Source: Cerasicoccus frondis (GTDB lineage: Bacteria > Verrucomicrobiota > Verrucomicrobiia > Opitutales > Cerasicoccaceae). From it: 37,774 nucleotides of DNA. Below are positions 1-7,137 of the stretch, in pieces (the stretch's first letter is position 1; every line of letters starts with the position of its first letter). Made by a program: the position numbers and the translations under genes. The stretch is from NCBI GenBank assembly GCA_031296915.1, contig JAVDPC010000043.1, positions 1-37,774 of the forward strand, given 5' to 3'. The notes under the pieces were generated by a model. That model was not told the DNA's origin, did not search any database, and saw only the letters and a list, made by a program, of their open reading frames with translations.

Positions 1-23
1 TTCAATCACGGGCTTCCAGCCCG

Positions 24-100
24 CTCAATCAAAGCCGCCTTGCGCTGCATCCAATCTCTACCCCACCTGACTCGGCCTATCTAGATGAAAAGTGCTCTAG
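24..100. repeat. Left arm of a 77-bp inverted repeat
   Basis: This segment is the reverse complement of 37698-37774 with 75 of 77 positions identical. It lies in host DNA outside the prophage and contains the palindrome ATCTAGAT. A small perfect hairpin (CGGGCT, loop TCC, AGCCCG) sits just outside it at 9-23. The right arm ends exactly at the window end, so this may be a dispersed genomic repeat at which an assembly broke, or the end of a mobile element. No transposase is present between the arms. Confidence 0.9.
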
Positions 101-144
101 GCGTTTAAGCGAATATGCCGCGATTCAACGTTCAGATCTGCGAG

Positions 145-166
145 CTTGCCTTTCGGCGAGATTTTT
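145..166 (+). terminator. Rho-independent terminator
   Basis: CTTGCC (145-150) pairs with GGCGAG (155-160) around a TTTC loop and is followed directly by ATTTTT. It would end a rightward transcript entering from outside the window, and it insulates the tRNA downstream. Confidence 0.55.
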
Positions 167-427
167 CAATCTGCATTAGGTGTACTTTCGGTCTTGTGTC
201 CTCAGAGACTTTTTGATTTCTCTACCGTTTATTTTAATCCAAGCGTAATAAGCTTTCTTCGGTGTATAGCGGTAAAGACATTCAGCAAACTGGACAAAAT
301 CAGGTCTCTCAGGCTCGGTTTTGTTTGGATCTGCCATGCCCAAGTGCTCCGGGTAACCAAATCGGGGTGCTCCGGGTGCAGTCTCTGCCAGCCAAATCTT
401 GCTTAAGCTGTTTGTATTGAATACTTT
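167..427. other. Host intergenic region upstream of the tRNA
   Basis: I see no convincing gene here. The open frames are short, have no ribosome binding site and match nothing I recognise. The segment presumably holds the tRNA promoter, but no clear -35/-10 pair stands out. Confidence 0.4.
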
Positions 428-504
<77 letters not shown>

Positions 505-617
505 AGTAAATGAGCGGTTTAAAGTCCTATTTTCCTGTAATCCAGTGGTTTAGGGCTTTTTTGTGCCTATCGTACAGTTGCATGCGATTGAAAGATATTG
601 CCAAGTGGTTTTCGGAT

Positions 618-641
618 TGGCAACATTTCTGGCAACATTTC
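618..641. promoter_or_regulatory. Tandem 12-bp repeat upstream of int, candidate arm-type integrase sites
   Basis: TGGCAACATTTC occurs twice in exact tandem (618-629 and 630-641), ending one base before the integrase ATG at 643. The core TGGCAACA occurs again beside attR in both orientations (36927-36934 inverted and 36951-36958 direct). Repeats near both att sites suggest arm-type binding sites of the integrase or an Xis protein. The position over the int leader would also allow autoregulation. No Shine-Dalgarno sequence fits between these repeats and the ATG. Confidence 0.55.
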
Positions 642-642
642 A

Positions 643-1833
643 ATGGACGCTATCGAACTCGAAATCTTGCCTTGGGCGCACCCAAAAACAGGGACGCAGG
701 CGTATCGTGTGAGTGGCTATATACGCGATGAGCGTGTCGCTGAAAAGCTCAAGATTAAGCTGCCAGCAAACTGCCGGGTGCGGAAGAATTTCAAGTCCGA
801 AGAAAAGGCCATTGCCTGGGTTCAGGCGGCAGAGTTGCACGCTGGGCGAAAGCGCCCGAAGGGTTCGGTTCGGACCTGGGTTAAGCAAGCGGACATCGAA
901 TGGCTGGAAGCGGCGGTGAATGAGCTGGGCGATGCGGAGCAGGTATACCATGCGGCGATGAAATACCGTAAGGAGCTGCAGGGCTTGCAGTGCGTCGAGT
1001 CGCTGGACTCACTCATTGAGCAATATCTGGCGACGAAGCGCAATCCGGACGGGCCGCACGTATCCCGGACGCGCAACCGCCTTAAGCAAGCTGCGAAGGC
1101 CAAGAACCTCGTTAGCGTGCCTGATTTGATGTCCGATGGGCTTACTGGATGGTTGACCCGCCCCAAGGTTAGCGGAACGAATTTGCGCAACGATTGGATT
1201 GCCTGGCATGGCTTTTGTGAGTGGTTGCTGGCGCGCAACATCCTCACACGGAATCCTGTAAAGCTGATCGCTCGCCCGCGCAAGGATACGCCGCCGCCGC
1301 GCTCTTTAACGAATGATGAATTTGCGCGCCTGATCAAGTTGGCGGAAAAGAGCAAACTGGCGCGCTACCTGGCGCCCTATTATCGCGTGTGCGCCATGGC
1401 TGGCTTGCGGCCTCAATCGGAATGGCCGCACATTTCTTGGGATTCGGTCGTGCTTGATGCGGTGCCCGAACACCGATGCATCAAGGTGGTGCGCCAGAAA
1501 AACGCACAGTCTGAGCGCTACGTGCGCATTTTCCAGTCACTGGAAACCGCAATGCGGCAATGGAAAAAGCGCGGTTGGCCAATCGGCGGCTTTGACTTAT
1601 GGGGCAACTTGCCGCTGGAGCGCGAGCTGCGCCGTGAGCACGATGCGTTATTGTTGGCGGCTGCAATTGACTGGCAGGCGGATATCTTGCGCCATACCTA
1701 CGCCTCAAACGCCATGCACCATTTTACGAAGTCCGAGCTAAAAGACCAAATGGGGACGCAGGAGTCGACGATTGCTCGCTATTACATCCATCCCAAGCCG
1801 CCGGAGTTGCGGGCGGCGTTTTGGGAAGCTTGA
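643..1833 (+). CDS. int: Phage integrase, tyrosine recombinase
   Basis: The 396-residue product catalyses site-specific recombination between attP and the tRNA attB. Residues 80-200 look like a SAM-like core-binding domain and the C-terminal half is the catalytic domain. Visible catalytic residues are R256 (AGLRPQSE), K286 (VVRQKN), R350 (DILRHTYAS) and Y380 or Y381 (ARYYIH). The first His of the H-x-x-R box is Asp (D347) and the usual G-H before the nucleophile is G-T (QMGTQEST). The Asp form is familiar to me from verrucomicrobial integrases. An in-frame TTG at 598 could add 15 residues, but the tandem repeat makes the ATG at 643 more likely. The gene sits next to attL, as expected. Confidence 0.93.
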   Translation: MDAIELEILPWAHPKTGTQAYRVSGYIRDERVAEKLKIKLPANCRVRKNFKSEEKAIAWVQAAELHAGRKRPKGSVRTWVKQADIEWLEAAVNELGDAEQVYHAAMKYRKELQGLQCVESLDSLIEQYLATKRNPDGPHVSRTRNRLKQAAKAKNLVSVPDLMSDGLTGWLTRPKVSGTNLRNDWIAWHGFCEWLLARNILTRNPVKLIARPRKDTPPPRSLTNDEFARLIKLAEKSKLARYLAPYYRVCAMAGLRPQSEWPHISWDSVVLDAVPEHRCIKVVRQKNAQSERYVRIFQSLETAMRQWKKRGWPIGGFDLWGNLPLERELRREHDALLLAAAIDWQADILRHTYASNAMHHFTKSELKDQMGTQESTIARYYIHPKPPELRAAFWEA

Positions 1834-1834
1834 T

Positions 1835-2380
1835 CTAAACGCCCTTAAAGAAGCTGGAGAAGATTTTCAGAATTGGGCCGGTCACGTAGCAGCAATACAG
1901 CGCATTCACAATTATACAGGCCCAACGCCATCCAAAGATCAACTTAAGCAACGCTCTATCGCCCTTACTCTTTGCCTCTGCAAACGACTCCAACTGATCC
2001 ATTCTCAGGTCATCACGGGCAAAATTCCATTGGCCTTCTCGATACTTTCGCGGGAAAATATATTCTAAAAGGTGCAATGATATTTTAACCTTCTTTAAGT
2101 CGTGGATGATCGCTGCTGGAAGTAGTCGCATTAATGCTGCAAAGTCTTTTCTGACTTTCAGTTCTTCTGCCAAATTAGCTCGAACCGAAGCTTCGACTTC
2201 ATTTAATTCTGCCCTTTTGTCTGCACAATATTTAGGAGTGTATAAATGTGGGTCTATCCCCTCTTTTTCCATGAAGTCAATGTGCGACCTCATGGATCTT
2301 ATCTTTTCGAGGCTTTGCTCGCTTTTATTGGTGCGAAGGTAGGCCGCCACCAAAATACATTCCTTTAGCAGCTTAATCAC
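1835..2380 (-). CDS. Small membrane-anchored protein, unknown function
   Basis: This 181-residue protein is not recognised. Residues 1-130 are helical and rich in charged residues. A hydrophobic stretch at about 148-170 (WRWACIIVNALYCCYVTG) looks like one membrane helix near the C-terminus. Its start overlaps the stop of the PadR-like gene by 4 bp (ATGA), so both are one leftward transcript starting at the palindromic operator near 2700. It ends 1 bp from the integrase stop. An accessory gene next to int, controlled by a small repressor, fits a lysogenic conversion or exclusion role, but that is inference only. Confidence 0.7.
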   Translation of the reverse strand: MIKLLKECILVAAYLRTNKSEQSLEKIRSMRSHIDFMEKEGIDPHLYTPKYCADKRAELNEVEASVRANLAEELKVRKDFAALMRLLPAAIIHDLKKVKISLHLLEYIFPRKYREGQWNFARDDLRMDQLESFAEAKSKGDRALLKLIFGWRWACIIVNALYCCYVTGPILKIFSSFFKGV

Positions 2381-2688
2381 GATAGCACCCCTCCCAGGTT
2401 CGAGTTTGCATAGAAAGAGTGGGTTTCGCGCATTGCACGTTCGCCTTCACCGGTGAGCCAATAGATTTTCTCTTTGAGGCGATTCTCTCCGAGGTCGATT
2501 TCTTCGACCTTGCTCTTCACGAGCTTTGCGTCTTCTAAGCGCGCCATTAGTTGGTAGAACGCTGGGCCTTGCTTTTTGACGTTTTTCTCGTCTTTGAGCA
2601 ACTTGCGCAAGTCACGACCCTTTAGCTCTTTGGAACCCAGGCAGTCCAGCACAGCAAATTGCAAATGGCTAAGGTTTGGTATTTTCAT
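2377..2688 (-). CDS. PadR-like winged-helix regulator
   Basis: The 103-residue product has the pattern of a winged helix-turn-helix protein: LSHLQFAVLDCLGS opens the fold, then a recognition region (QGPAFYQLMARLEDAKLV) and a wing ending in KIYWLTGEGERAM. This resembles the PadR family (polar residue, A-F-Y-Q-L-M-A-R-L-E). It would act as a cytoplasmic DNA-binding dimer. A perfect inverted repeat lies immediately upstream of its start, which suggests autorepression. It is translationally coupled to the membrane protein gene downstream. Confidence 0.75.
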   Translation of the reverse strand: MKIPNLSHLQFAVLDCLGSKELKGRDLRKLLKDEKNVKKQGPAFYQLMARLEDAKLVKSKVEEIDLGENRLKEKIYWLTGEGERAMRETHSFYANSNLGGVLS

Positions 2689-2691
2689 GTA

Positions 2692-2714
2692 ACTAGTAAT
2701 GCTGAATTACTAGT
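2692..2714. promoter_or_regulatory. Palindromic operator upstream of the PadR-like gene
   Basis: ACTAGTAA (2692-2699) and TTACTAGT (2707-2714) form a perfect 8-bp inverted repeat with a 7-bp spacer. ACTAGTAATG is also directly repeated at 2692-2701 and 2709-2718. The leftward strand has TTGCAC (2722-2717) as a possible -35. The site lies 3 bp upstream of the leftward start codon, so binding there would block transcription or an unleadered start. Confidence 0.6.
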
Positions 2715-2740
2715 AATGTGCAAGTCTAAAATAAGCCCTC

Positions 2741-3319
2741 CTAGTGGTGTGCTGAGAATTCGTCATCCCTTAAATCTCTTCGTGCGTCACGATACTTTAC
2801 AAAGGATATTTTCAGTTTAATTTCGCCGTATCCTTTGAATTTAGGGGTAATCGGCTTACCTGGAGTGCCCCATACAGTGTAGACTTTATGATCATTGAAC
2901 GGCTCCCATCTTTTGCCAAACCAAACCTCAGTAACCCTGTCAGTCCAGCCAACTATTTCAATCTCATCCTCGGCGAAAACTCGCAATTGCCTCTTGATTG
3001 GAACCGACAGATCTACAACTGGGTGAATGGACTCTGGAAAGGTTTTCTCTGCTAATTCATACAAACGCTCATTTTCTACGTTTTGTATCTGGACATCATT
3101 ACCAGTAATGACGGTCGAATTGCTGATCGAAGCTTCATCGCCAATGCTCTGATTAATTGTTGCTGAATATGGTTCCGCTCCGGATTCATCGCTCTCCGAG
3201 CCCTTAAAAACAGATGGAGCTATGGTTATTAGAGCGACTAGCACCGCTCCAGCTGTGGAAATCAACGTAAGCTTAATGCCGAGGGAGTTGTCCGTTGGTT
3301 CTTTTCGTTTCTTGGTCAT
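2741..3319 (-). CDS. Single-pass membrane protein with extracytoplasmic domain, unknown
   Basis: This 192-residue protein begins with a positively charged stretch (MTKKRKEP) and one membrane helix at about 16-38, giving an N-in, C-out orientation. Residues 45-85 are Ser/Asn/Asp-rich, which suggests a linker. The rest (90-192) is beta-rich with several Trp residues. I do not recognise a family. It runs in the same direction as the PadR pair but upstream of their operator, so it is a separate unit. Base composition is A+T-richer than the phage core, in line with an acquired accessory gene. Confidence 0.65.
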   Translation of the reverse strand: MTKKRKEPTDNSLGIKLTLISTAGAVLVALITIAPSVFKGSESDESGAEPYSATINQSIGDEASISNSTVITGNDVQIQNVENERLYELAEKTFPESIHPVVDLSVPIKRQLRVFAEDEIEIVGWTDRVTEVWFGKRWEPFNDHKVYTVWGTPGKPITPKFKGYGEIKLKISFVKYRDARRDLRDDEFSAHH

Positions 3320-3341
3320 GACAGTGCTAGTTAATTATATC

Positions 3342-3480
3342 TATTTTGAGCCAGTAATACTCAATCACCGCCTTGGCGCGGGCGATGTGGTGCTCGTCGG
3401 CGGGGGTCCTCGCTGATCAGGATGATGCCGGTGCGCTTTTGGGTGAGCATGGCGTAGTGCAGTTGTTTGAGGAGGATGTT
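3342..3480 (-). pseudogene. Decayed fragment of an unidentified gene, one frameshift
   Basis: Read leftward from 3480, the frame gives a coherent protein segment (NILLKQLHYAMLTQKRTG, then IILISEDP). If one C of the C-run near 3407-3411 is skipped, it continues as ADEHHIARAKAVIEYYWLK. There is no start, and the coding-like text stops at the end of this G+C-rich patch, which sits between A+T-rich genes. It looks like a remnant left by insertion of neighbouring genes. I cannot name the parent family. Confidence 0.45.
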
Positions 3481-3537
3481 TGATTTGCAAGTTTTATTTG
3501 GACATTTATAATCACATTTGCATTGTGTTGCTTTATC

Positions 3538-4044
3538 ATGAAATACATACTCCTTCTGCTGATCGGCTCAACAACTGCATTTGGAATGGTTGGGCAAAGC
3601 TTCCAAGATATGGTTCGCCAGTTCGGAAAGCCGGATGAATTCAATAAGGCGGAACAGGTCGCAACTTGGTATTTTGACGCTAAGGGCTTTAAGCTTGAAG
3701 CGACATTCAACAATCAAGGCTTATGTGGTCAGGAATTCTATAGTGCGCTGGTAAAGGATCAGGCATCTGCTTTGCGACTGAATCAGCTTGATGAGGCTGT
3801 GAAGGTTCAAATACCAAGGGTAGAGTGGAAACAGGTGCGCAGTGATCGTGATGCTGATTTCGCTGGATTGGACGCGTCGCCATCTGACTCCAACACCGAA
3901 ATTTACCTTAGCCCAGTTACGAGCAAGGGGCGCCTTGCTCTGGTGAAGATTCGAGAGAATGACAACCCAAACAATGTGGAGGTCGCTAAGATCAACATCT
4001 TAATGGAAAGCTTTACCAGGAATAGGCAGCAGGGGAATTATTAG
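3538..4044 (+). CDS. Exported protein of unknown function
   Basis: The start at 3538 gives 168 residues beginning with a typical signal peptide (MKYILLLLIGSTTAFG), so the product is probably exported. The mature part starts GQSFQDMVRQFGKPDE, which resembles small lipoprotein/outer-membrane-assembly-like modules where a short helix is followed by G-x-P and a W-Y-F strand (ATWYFDAKGFKLEATF). That likeness is only in pattern. A start at 3523 would place five extra residues before the signal. The gene faces rightward while its neighbours run leftward, so it is a single-gene cassette. Confidence 0.65.
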   Translation: MKYILLLLIGSTTAFGMVGQSFQDMVRQFGKPDEFNKAEQVATWYFDAKGFKLEATFNNQGLCGQEFYSALVKDQASALRLNQLDEAVKVQIPRVEWKQVRSDRDADFAGLDASPSDSNTEIYLSPVTSKGRLALVKIRENDNPNNVEVAKINILMESFTRNRQQGNY

Positions 4045-4108
4045 AGCGAGCAAGTCGATTTTTCAGCCTGTCGAGCCAGCTTGGTATTTGCCCGACTGCA
4101 TGGGCAGG

Positions 4109-4795
4109 TTATGTTTCCGGCTGATTGTCTGGGTCATACCAGCCTAGTAACTGGGTGTCACGTTTCACGACACGCTCCGGGTAGTCGGGATTGTCAGATT
4201 CCAGGATGCCCACGCGCGGACGTTTGGAGTTGGGGGAGCTGAGCAAGTATTGTTCGCTCTCATCCAGCGCCTTGTTTTCCTCGATTTCCTCGGGGGTGGC
4301 GTCACGGCGATTGTAGCGCTTGAGCACGCGTTCTCCCTCGATCATCACGCAATAAATATCGCCCTTCTTGGGTAGGTGGCTGCGTGTCCAGCGCTCTTTC
4401 TTGAGCATGATAATTGTGGAGCCGTCTTTGATTTCCGGCTCCATCGAGTTGCCAATGACGCGAACGGCAAAGTAATCGTCGCCGTAATTGCGCTGAAACT
4501 GGGCTTCGAATTCATCGCCATCGGTTGGCGATCCCGCCGCCGCCGCATAGCAGGGCAGGGTGTGCCACTCTTCGGTGTCGGGAAAATGGATGACACGCGT
4601 GCTGGTCGACGTAGCGGGCGCGGGTTGCGCGATGGATAGACCTTTCAGGGCGGGGCAGCCGTCTGCCTCCCAGTCTTCTAAAATCCGCTTAATGAAGGGA
4701 CCAGGCTTCATGCGGTGCGCGAGCGCAGCAGCTTCCAGTTTTCCCAGAAGCGGTTGGGTGATGTGAACACCGATGGTCTTATAGTCTTTGGCCAT
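4109..4795 (-). CDS. CI/LexA-type prophage repressor with RHH DNA-binding domain and S24 peptidase
   Basis: The 228-residue product has the S24 autopeptidase fold of LexA and lambda CI: candidate cleavage site A87-G88 (YAAAAGSP), nucleophile S117 in GNSMEP, and K159 in ERVLKRY. The 42-residue Ser-Lys spacing is close to that of lambda CI. Unlike those proteins, the N-terminus (5-45) does not read as a helix-turn-helix. KTIGVHITQPLLGKLE with the helical stretch after it reads as a ribbon-helix-helix (Arc/MetJ) domain. The facing small gene at 4887 shares the same K-T-I-G-V-H start. It would keep lytic promoters off and be inactivated by RecA-stimulated self-cleavage. Confidence 0.85.
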   Translation of the reverse strand: MAKDYKTIGVHITQPLLGKLEAAALAHRMKPGPFIKRILEDWEADGCPALKGLSIAQPAPATSTSTRVIHFPDTEEWHTLPCYAAAAGSPTDGDEFEAQFQRNYGDDYFAVRVIGNSMEPEIKDGSTIIMLKKERWTRSHLPKKGDIYCVMIEGERVLKRYNRRDATPEEIEENKALDESEQYLLSSPNSKRPRVGILESDNPDYPERVVKRDTQLLGWYDPDNQPET

Positions 4796-4886
4796 AATGG
4801 TCTACTGTTATCATGATTCTTAAGAAATTAAAGATTATTTAGAAAAATATTGACCGAATTTAATTCTTAGTTTTCTTAAGAAACTT
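4796..4886. promoter_or_regulatory. Lysogeny-switch operator/promoter region
   Basis: The region is strongly A+T-rich and lies between divergent starts. The palindrome TTCTTAAGAA occurs twice, at 4817-4826 and 4873-4882, centres 56 bp apart, with a related half site TTCTTAG at 4864-4870. A rightward promoter can be proposed with TTGACC (4850-4855) and, 17 bp on, a poor -10 that falls in the second palindrome, so binding there would shut it off. The first palindrome lies 22 bp upstream of the repressor start and could mediate autoregulation. Confidence 0.65.
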
Positions 4887-5114
4887 ATGAAAACAAAGAT
4901 TGCGCCATCCAAGACCATAGGCGTTCACCTCAAATCTCCCTTGGCCTCCAAAATCGAGGCAATCGCCGCCAAAGACCGCCGCAGTGTTTCGTCCGTTGTC
5001 GCGATGATCATTGAAGATCGTCTTTCCGGTGACCGCGAACTCACTAGCCCGCCCGCCATCGACGGTCCCAAGGGAGGCAACTTCGCCAGCATTCAACCCA
5101 AGGAGGGGAACTAG
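4887..5114 (+). CDS. Small RHH (Arc/Cro-like) regulator
   Basis: The 75-residue product is an RHH-type DNA-binding protein: SKTIGVHLKSPLASKIE forms the ribbon and first helix, followed by a second helix around SVSSVVAMIIEDRL. The first 35 residues are clearly related to the N-terminus of the facing repressor. The C-terminal 30 residues look disordered. It is the first gene of the rightward operon, in the position of Cro, and would compete for the same TTCTTAAGAA sites. There is no Shine-Dalgarno sequence; the ATG lies 4 bp after the second palindrome, so a leaderless or very short-leader mRNA is likely. Confidence 0.75.
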   Translation: MKTKIAPSKTIGVHLKSPLASKIEAIAAKDRRSVSSVVAMIIEDRLSGDRELTSPPAIDGPKGGNFASIQPKEGN

Positions 5115-5116
5115 CC

Positions 5117-5380
5117 ATGAGCCACATCCCACCCATGCCCAGCACCCAGCTCTGCGAATCACTCGCTGGCCTGATGGCTCGCGCTGGGTTTGAAACCTTC
5201 GAGCAGGCCGCCGAGTACTGCGAGCAACGCGCCGTGAAAAGCGCTGCCAAAGGCGAGCACGCGTTTGCCCACGATTGGCAACGCCGCGCCGACGCCGCCC
5301 GTCAAATAATTTCCCGCACCAAGGCGCTCATCAACGCCATGTTGCCCGCCAGCGAACTACTTCACCAGGAGGCCGCCTGA
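5117..5380 (+). CDS. Small helical early protein, unknown
   Basis: The 87-residue product is helical and rich in Ala, Arg and Gln, with no family I recognise. A strong Shine-Dalgarno sequence, AAGGAGG, lies at 5099-5105, inside the end of the RHH gene, and fixes the start. It is the second gene of the early rightward operon, with 2 bp between it and the RHH gene. Confidence 0.65.
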   Translation: MSHIPPMPSTQLCESLAGLMARAGFETFEQAAEYCEQRAVKSAAKGEHAFAHDWQRRADAARQIISRTKALINAMLPASELLHQEAA

Positions 5381-5381
5381 A

Positions 5382-5585
5382 ATGAAAGACACCCTCATCA
5401 CCATCTATTGCGTCATGATGGGCATCATCGCAGCAGGGCTGCTTTACGTGACCGTGCGCGGACTGATCGCCTACCAATTCGAGATGAGCCGCAACCAACG
5501 GCTGAACGCCCAAAACGACTTTATCAAAAAGCAGCTGCAGGCTGCGCAACAGCGGGGAACCGCATTTCATCATGAGCACCGCTGA
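5382..5585 (+). CDS. Small single-pass membrane protein
   Basis: The 67-residue product has a hydrophobic stretch at 5-29 (CVMMGIIAAGLLYVTV) followed by a charged, Gln-rich helix at 35-60 that may form a coiled coil. AGGAGG precedes the start by 9 bp. The early position argues against a holin; an exclusion or regulatory membrane peptide is possible. The family is unknown. Confidence 0.55.
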   Translation: MKDTLITIYCVMMGIIAAGLLYVTVRGLIAYQFEMSRNQRLNAQNDFIKKQLQAAQQRGTAFHHEHR

Positions 5586-5748
5586 ACCACCAACCGAATC
5601 CTCGGAGGACGAGCTTTTGCGTGAATTCGAGGCCACTCTTAGAGCCCTAACCGAGCGCACCATCGAGCGTCTGCACGCGCAGATGGATGCCGCCGCCGAA
5701 CAAATTTCTGCGGGGTTACACCCGCTTGTGTCGTCAGTTAGCAGCTAG
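5572..5748 (+). CDS. Short acidic helical protein, unknown
   Basis: An ATG at 5572 opens a 58-residue frame overlapping the previous gene by 14 bp. The product starts MSTAEPPTESSEDELLREFE and continues as one amphipathic helix ending in AEQISAGLHPLV. The tight overlap and same direction fit the compact early operon. There is no family assignment. Confidence 0.5.
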   Translation: MSTAEPPTESSEDELLREFEATLRALTERTIERLHAQMDAAAEQISAGLHPLVSSVSS

Positions 5749-5800
5749 AACATGGGTCGCCTGTCAGGGACGGCGGGCGGCCCTTCACTTTCAATCATCC

Positions 5801-6040
5801 ATGCTTTCACCCGCCGAACAGTCAGTCGAGTTGCTACATGCGCTCATGGCCAAGCTGGACCGCTTGGAGCAGCGAGCCAGCCGGTTTCAGCCAGACTTGC
5901 GCAACACTCGGGAAGTGGCGGAGGAACTTGGATTCAAGCACCAAGCGAATTTCTACACCTTCTGCCGCCGCAACAAGATCAAGTGCGCCGCTGGGCTGGT
6001 TGACGTCAACCAGGTCTACGCCGTGTGGAAGACTGATTAG
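5801..6040 (+). CDS. Small helix-turn-helix protein
   Basis: Starting at 5801 gives 79 residues: an N-terminal helix (AEQSVELLHALMAKLDRLEQ) and a C-terminal DNA-binding-like segment, TREVAEELGFKHQANFYTFC. The pattern T-x-E-V-A-E-E-L-G-F is typical of MerR/excisionase-like or terminase-small-type winged helices. It could be an Xis or an early regulator. An open frame extends upstream to 5687, but that part overlaps the previous gene and reads as non-coding. Confidence 0.55.
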   Translation: MLSPAEQSVELLHALMAKLDRLEQRASRFQPDLRNTREVAEELGFKHQANFYTFCRRNKIKCAAGLVDVNQVYAVWKTD

Positions 6041-6147
6041 AGCGACATTTTTAAACACAGATCCGCCTCCAGCGGGCTCAGGCATGATCAGGATCGGGAC
6101 TAGTCCAGCTACCAAGCAAACCCAACTTATTTAAAACAAGAAACATT

Positions 6148-6951
6148 ATGGAACCAGGAATATACCCAAACCTCACTTACGAGGAATACGACGCAATCGA
6201 CGCCTTTCGCAGCGGCGAACTGCGCACCGCCTGCCTGCATGGGCTGCGCGCCTACAAACGCAAACGCATGAAGCCTGAGGGCAAAAAATATTGCTTCGAC
6301 TTTGGCCGCGCCTTTCACGCCCAGATGGAGCCCGGCATTCCTGACATCATCGAAGGGCCCAAAACGCCTTACTCGAAAGAGTGGAATACGTTGCAGCGCA
6401 AGAACCCCGAGGCGACCATCATCAAGCAGGGGGAGTTGGCGCTCGTTGAGGCAATGCGCAGGGCGGTGTCCGAGCACCCCAGCGCACGGAGCCTTTACGA
6501 AGGTGTCGAAACCGAAGTAACCATCGTCTGGATTTGCCCGGCAACGAAGCAAAAGCTCAAGGCGCGCATTGACCAAACGTGCCAGACGGCGGTTGTCGAC
6601 TGGAAGACGGCACGCGATGTTCACCCGCGCAAAATCCGCTACGAAATCCGTGATAAAGGCTACGATATACAAGCCGCGATGATCCGCGACGGGCTTTCGG
6701 CGCTGGGCATGTCCGAGCGCTATCACTCAGGCATTTTCAATGTGTTTGTGGAAAAGGAAACCGTGCTGCCCGATGTGGTGGTCTATAAATACAAGCCCGC
6801 CGAACTCTCCGACGCAAGCGAGCGCTACCGCAACGCGATCACCGCGATCCTGCAGGCGCAAGCAACCGGCTTCTGGCCCGGCATCCACGACGAGATTCTG
6901 GAAACGGATCGCTTCGACGAAGAATTCGAAAGCTTCGGGGAGGTGGCCTAG
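6148..6951 (+). CDS. RecE-type PD-(D/E)XK exonuclease
   Basis: The 267-residue product matches the Cas4/RecB-like nuclease family of phage exonucleases (RecE C-terminal domain, YqaJ-like). In order: substrate-entry box GRAFHAQ with H57, an acidic residue at about 121-123, KARID with D142, the catalytic DWK at 151-153, and Y172 with Q175 in YDIQAAM. It would digest dsDNA 5'-3' to give 3' single strands for annealing. A RecT/Erf/Redbeta annealing partner usually lies beside it, but none is recognisable; the 134-residue gene two downstream is the only candidate. SD-like bases are weak. Confidence 0.85.
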   Translation: MEPGIYPNLTYEEYDAIDAFRSGELRTACLHGLRAYKRKRMKPEGKKYCFDFGRAFHAQMEPGIPDIIEGPKTPYSKEWNTLQRKNPEATIIKQGELALVEAMRRAVSEHPSARSLYEGVETEVTIVWICPATKQKLKARIDQTCQTAVVDWKTARDVHPRKIRYEIRDKGYDIQAAMIRDGLSALGMSERYHSGIFNVFVEKETVLPDVVVYKYKPAELSDASERYRNAITAILQAQATGFWPGIHDEILETDRFDEEFESFGEVA

Positions 6952-7137
6952 ATGAGCACGGTAAAAGTCATTGCAACCAAAGGCGGTGAATGCCGATCCA
7001 TGCTTTGCGAAAGTGAAGCCCAAGCCAACGCCGTGGTGTTCACGCTACAGCAAGGCGGCATTCAGGCGGGCATTGATAGGGTGTCCGATCCCTTTGATTT
7101 GTTTCGCAACATCTTCAACGGAAAGGCCGCCCAATGA
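6952..7137 (+). CDS. Short conserved-looking protein, unknown
   Basis: The 61-residue product begins MSTVKVIATKGGECRSMLCE and reads as a small alpha/beta protein. GGAGGT lies 9 bp upstream of the start, and the ATG follows the nuclease stop TAG directly. Its stop overlaps the next start by 4 bp (ATGA), so it is translated in series with the nuclease. No function is recognised. Confidence 0.6.
   Translation: MSTVKVIATKGGECRSMLCESEAQANAVVFTLQQGGIQAGIDRVSDPFDLFRNIFNGKAAQ

Noticed and set aside
146..406. Rightward open frame of 86 codons in the left host flank
   Set aside because: It begins inside the terminator stem, has no ribosome binding site and its translation shows no protein-like pattern.
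4087..4105. Hairpin TGCCC/GGGCA downstream of the repressor gene
   Set aside because: The stem is only 5 bp with an 8-base loop and lacks a U-run on either strand, so a terminator call is not supported.
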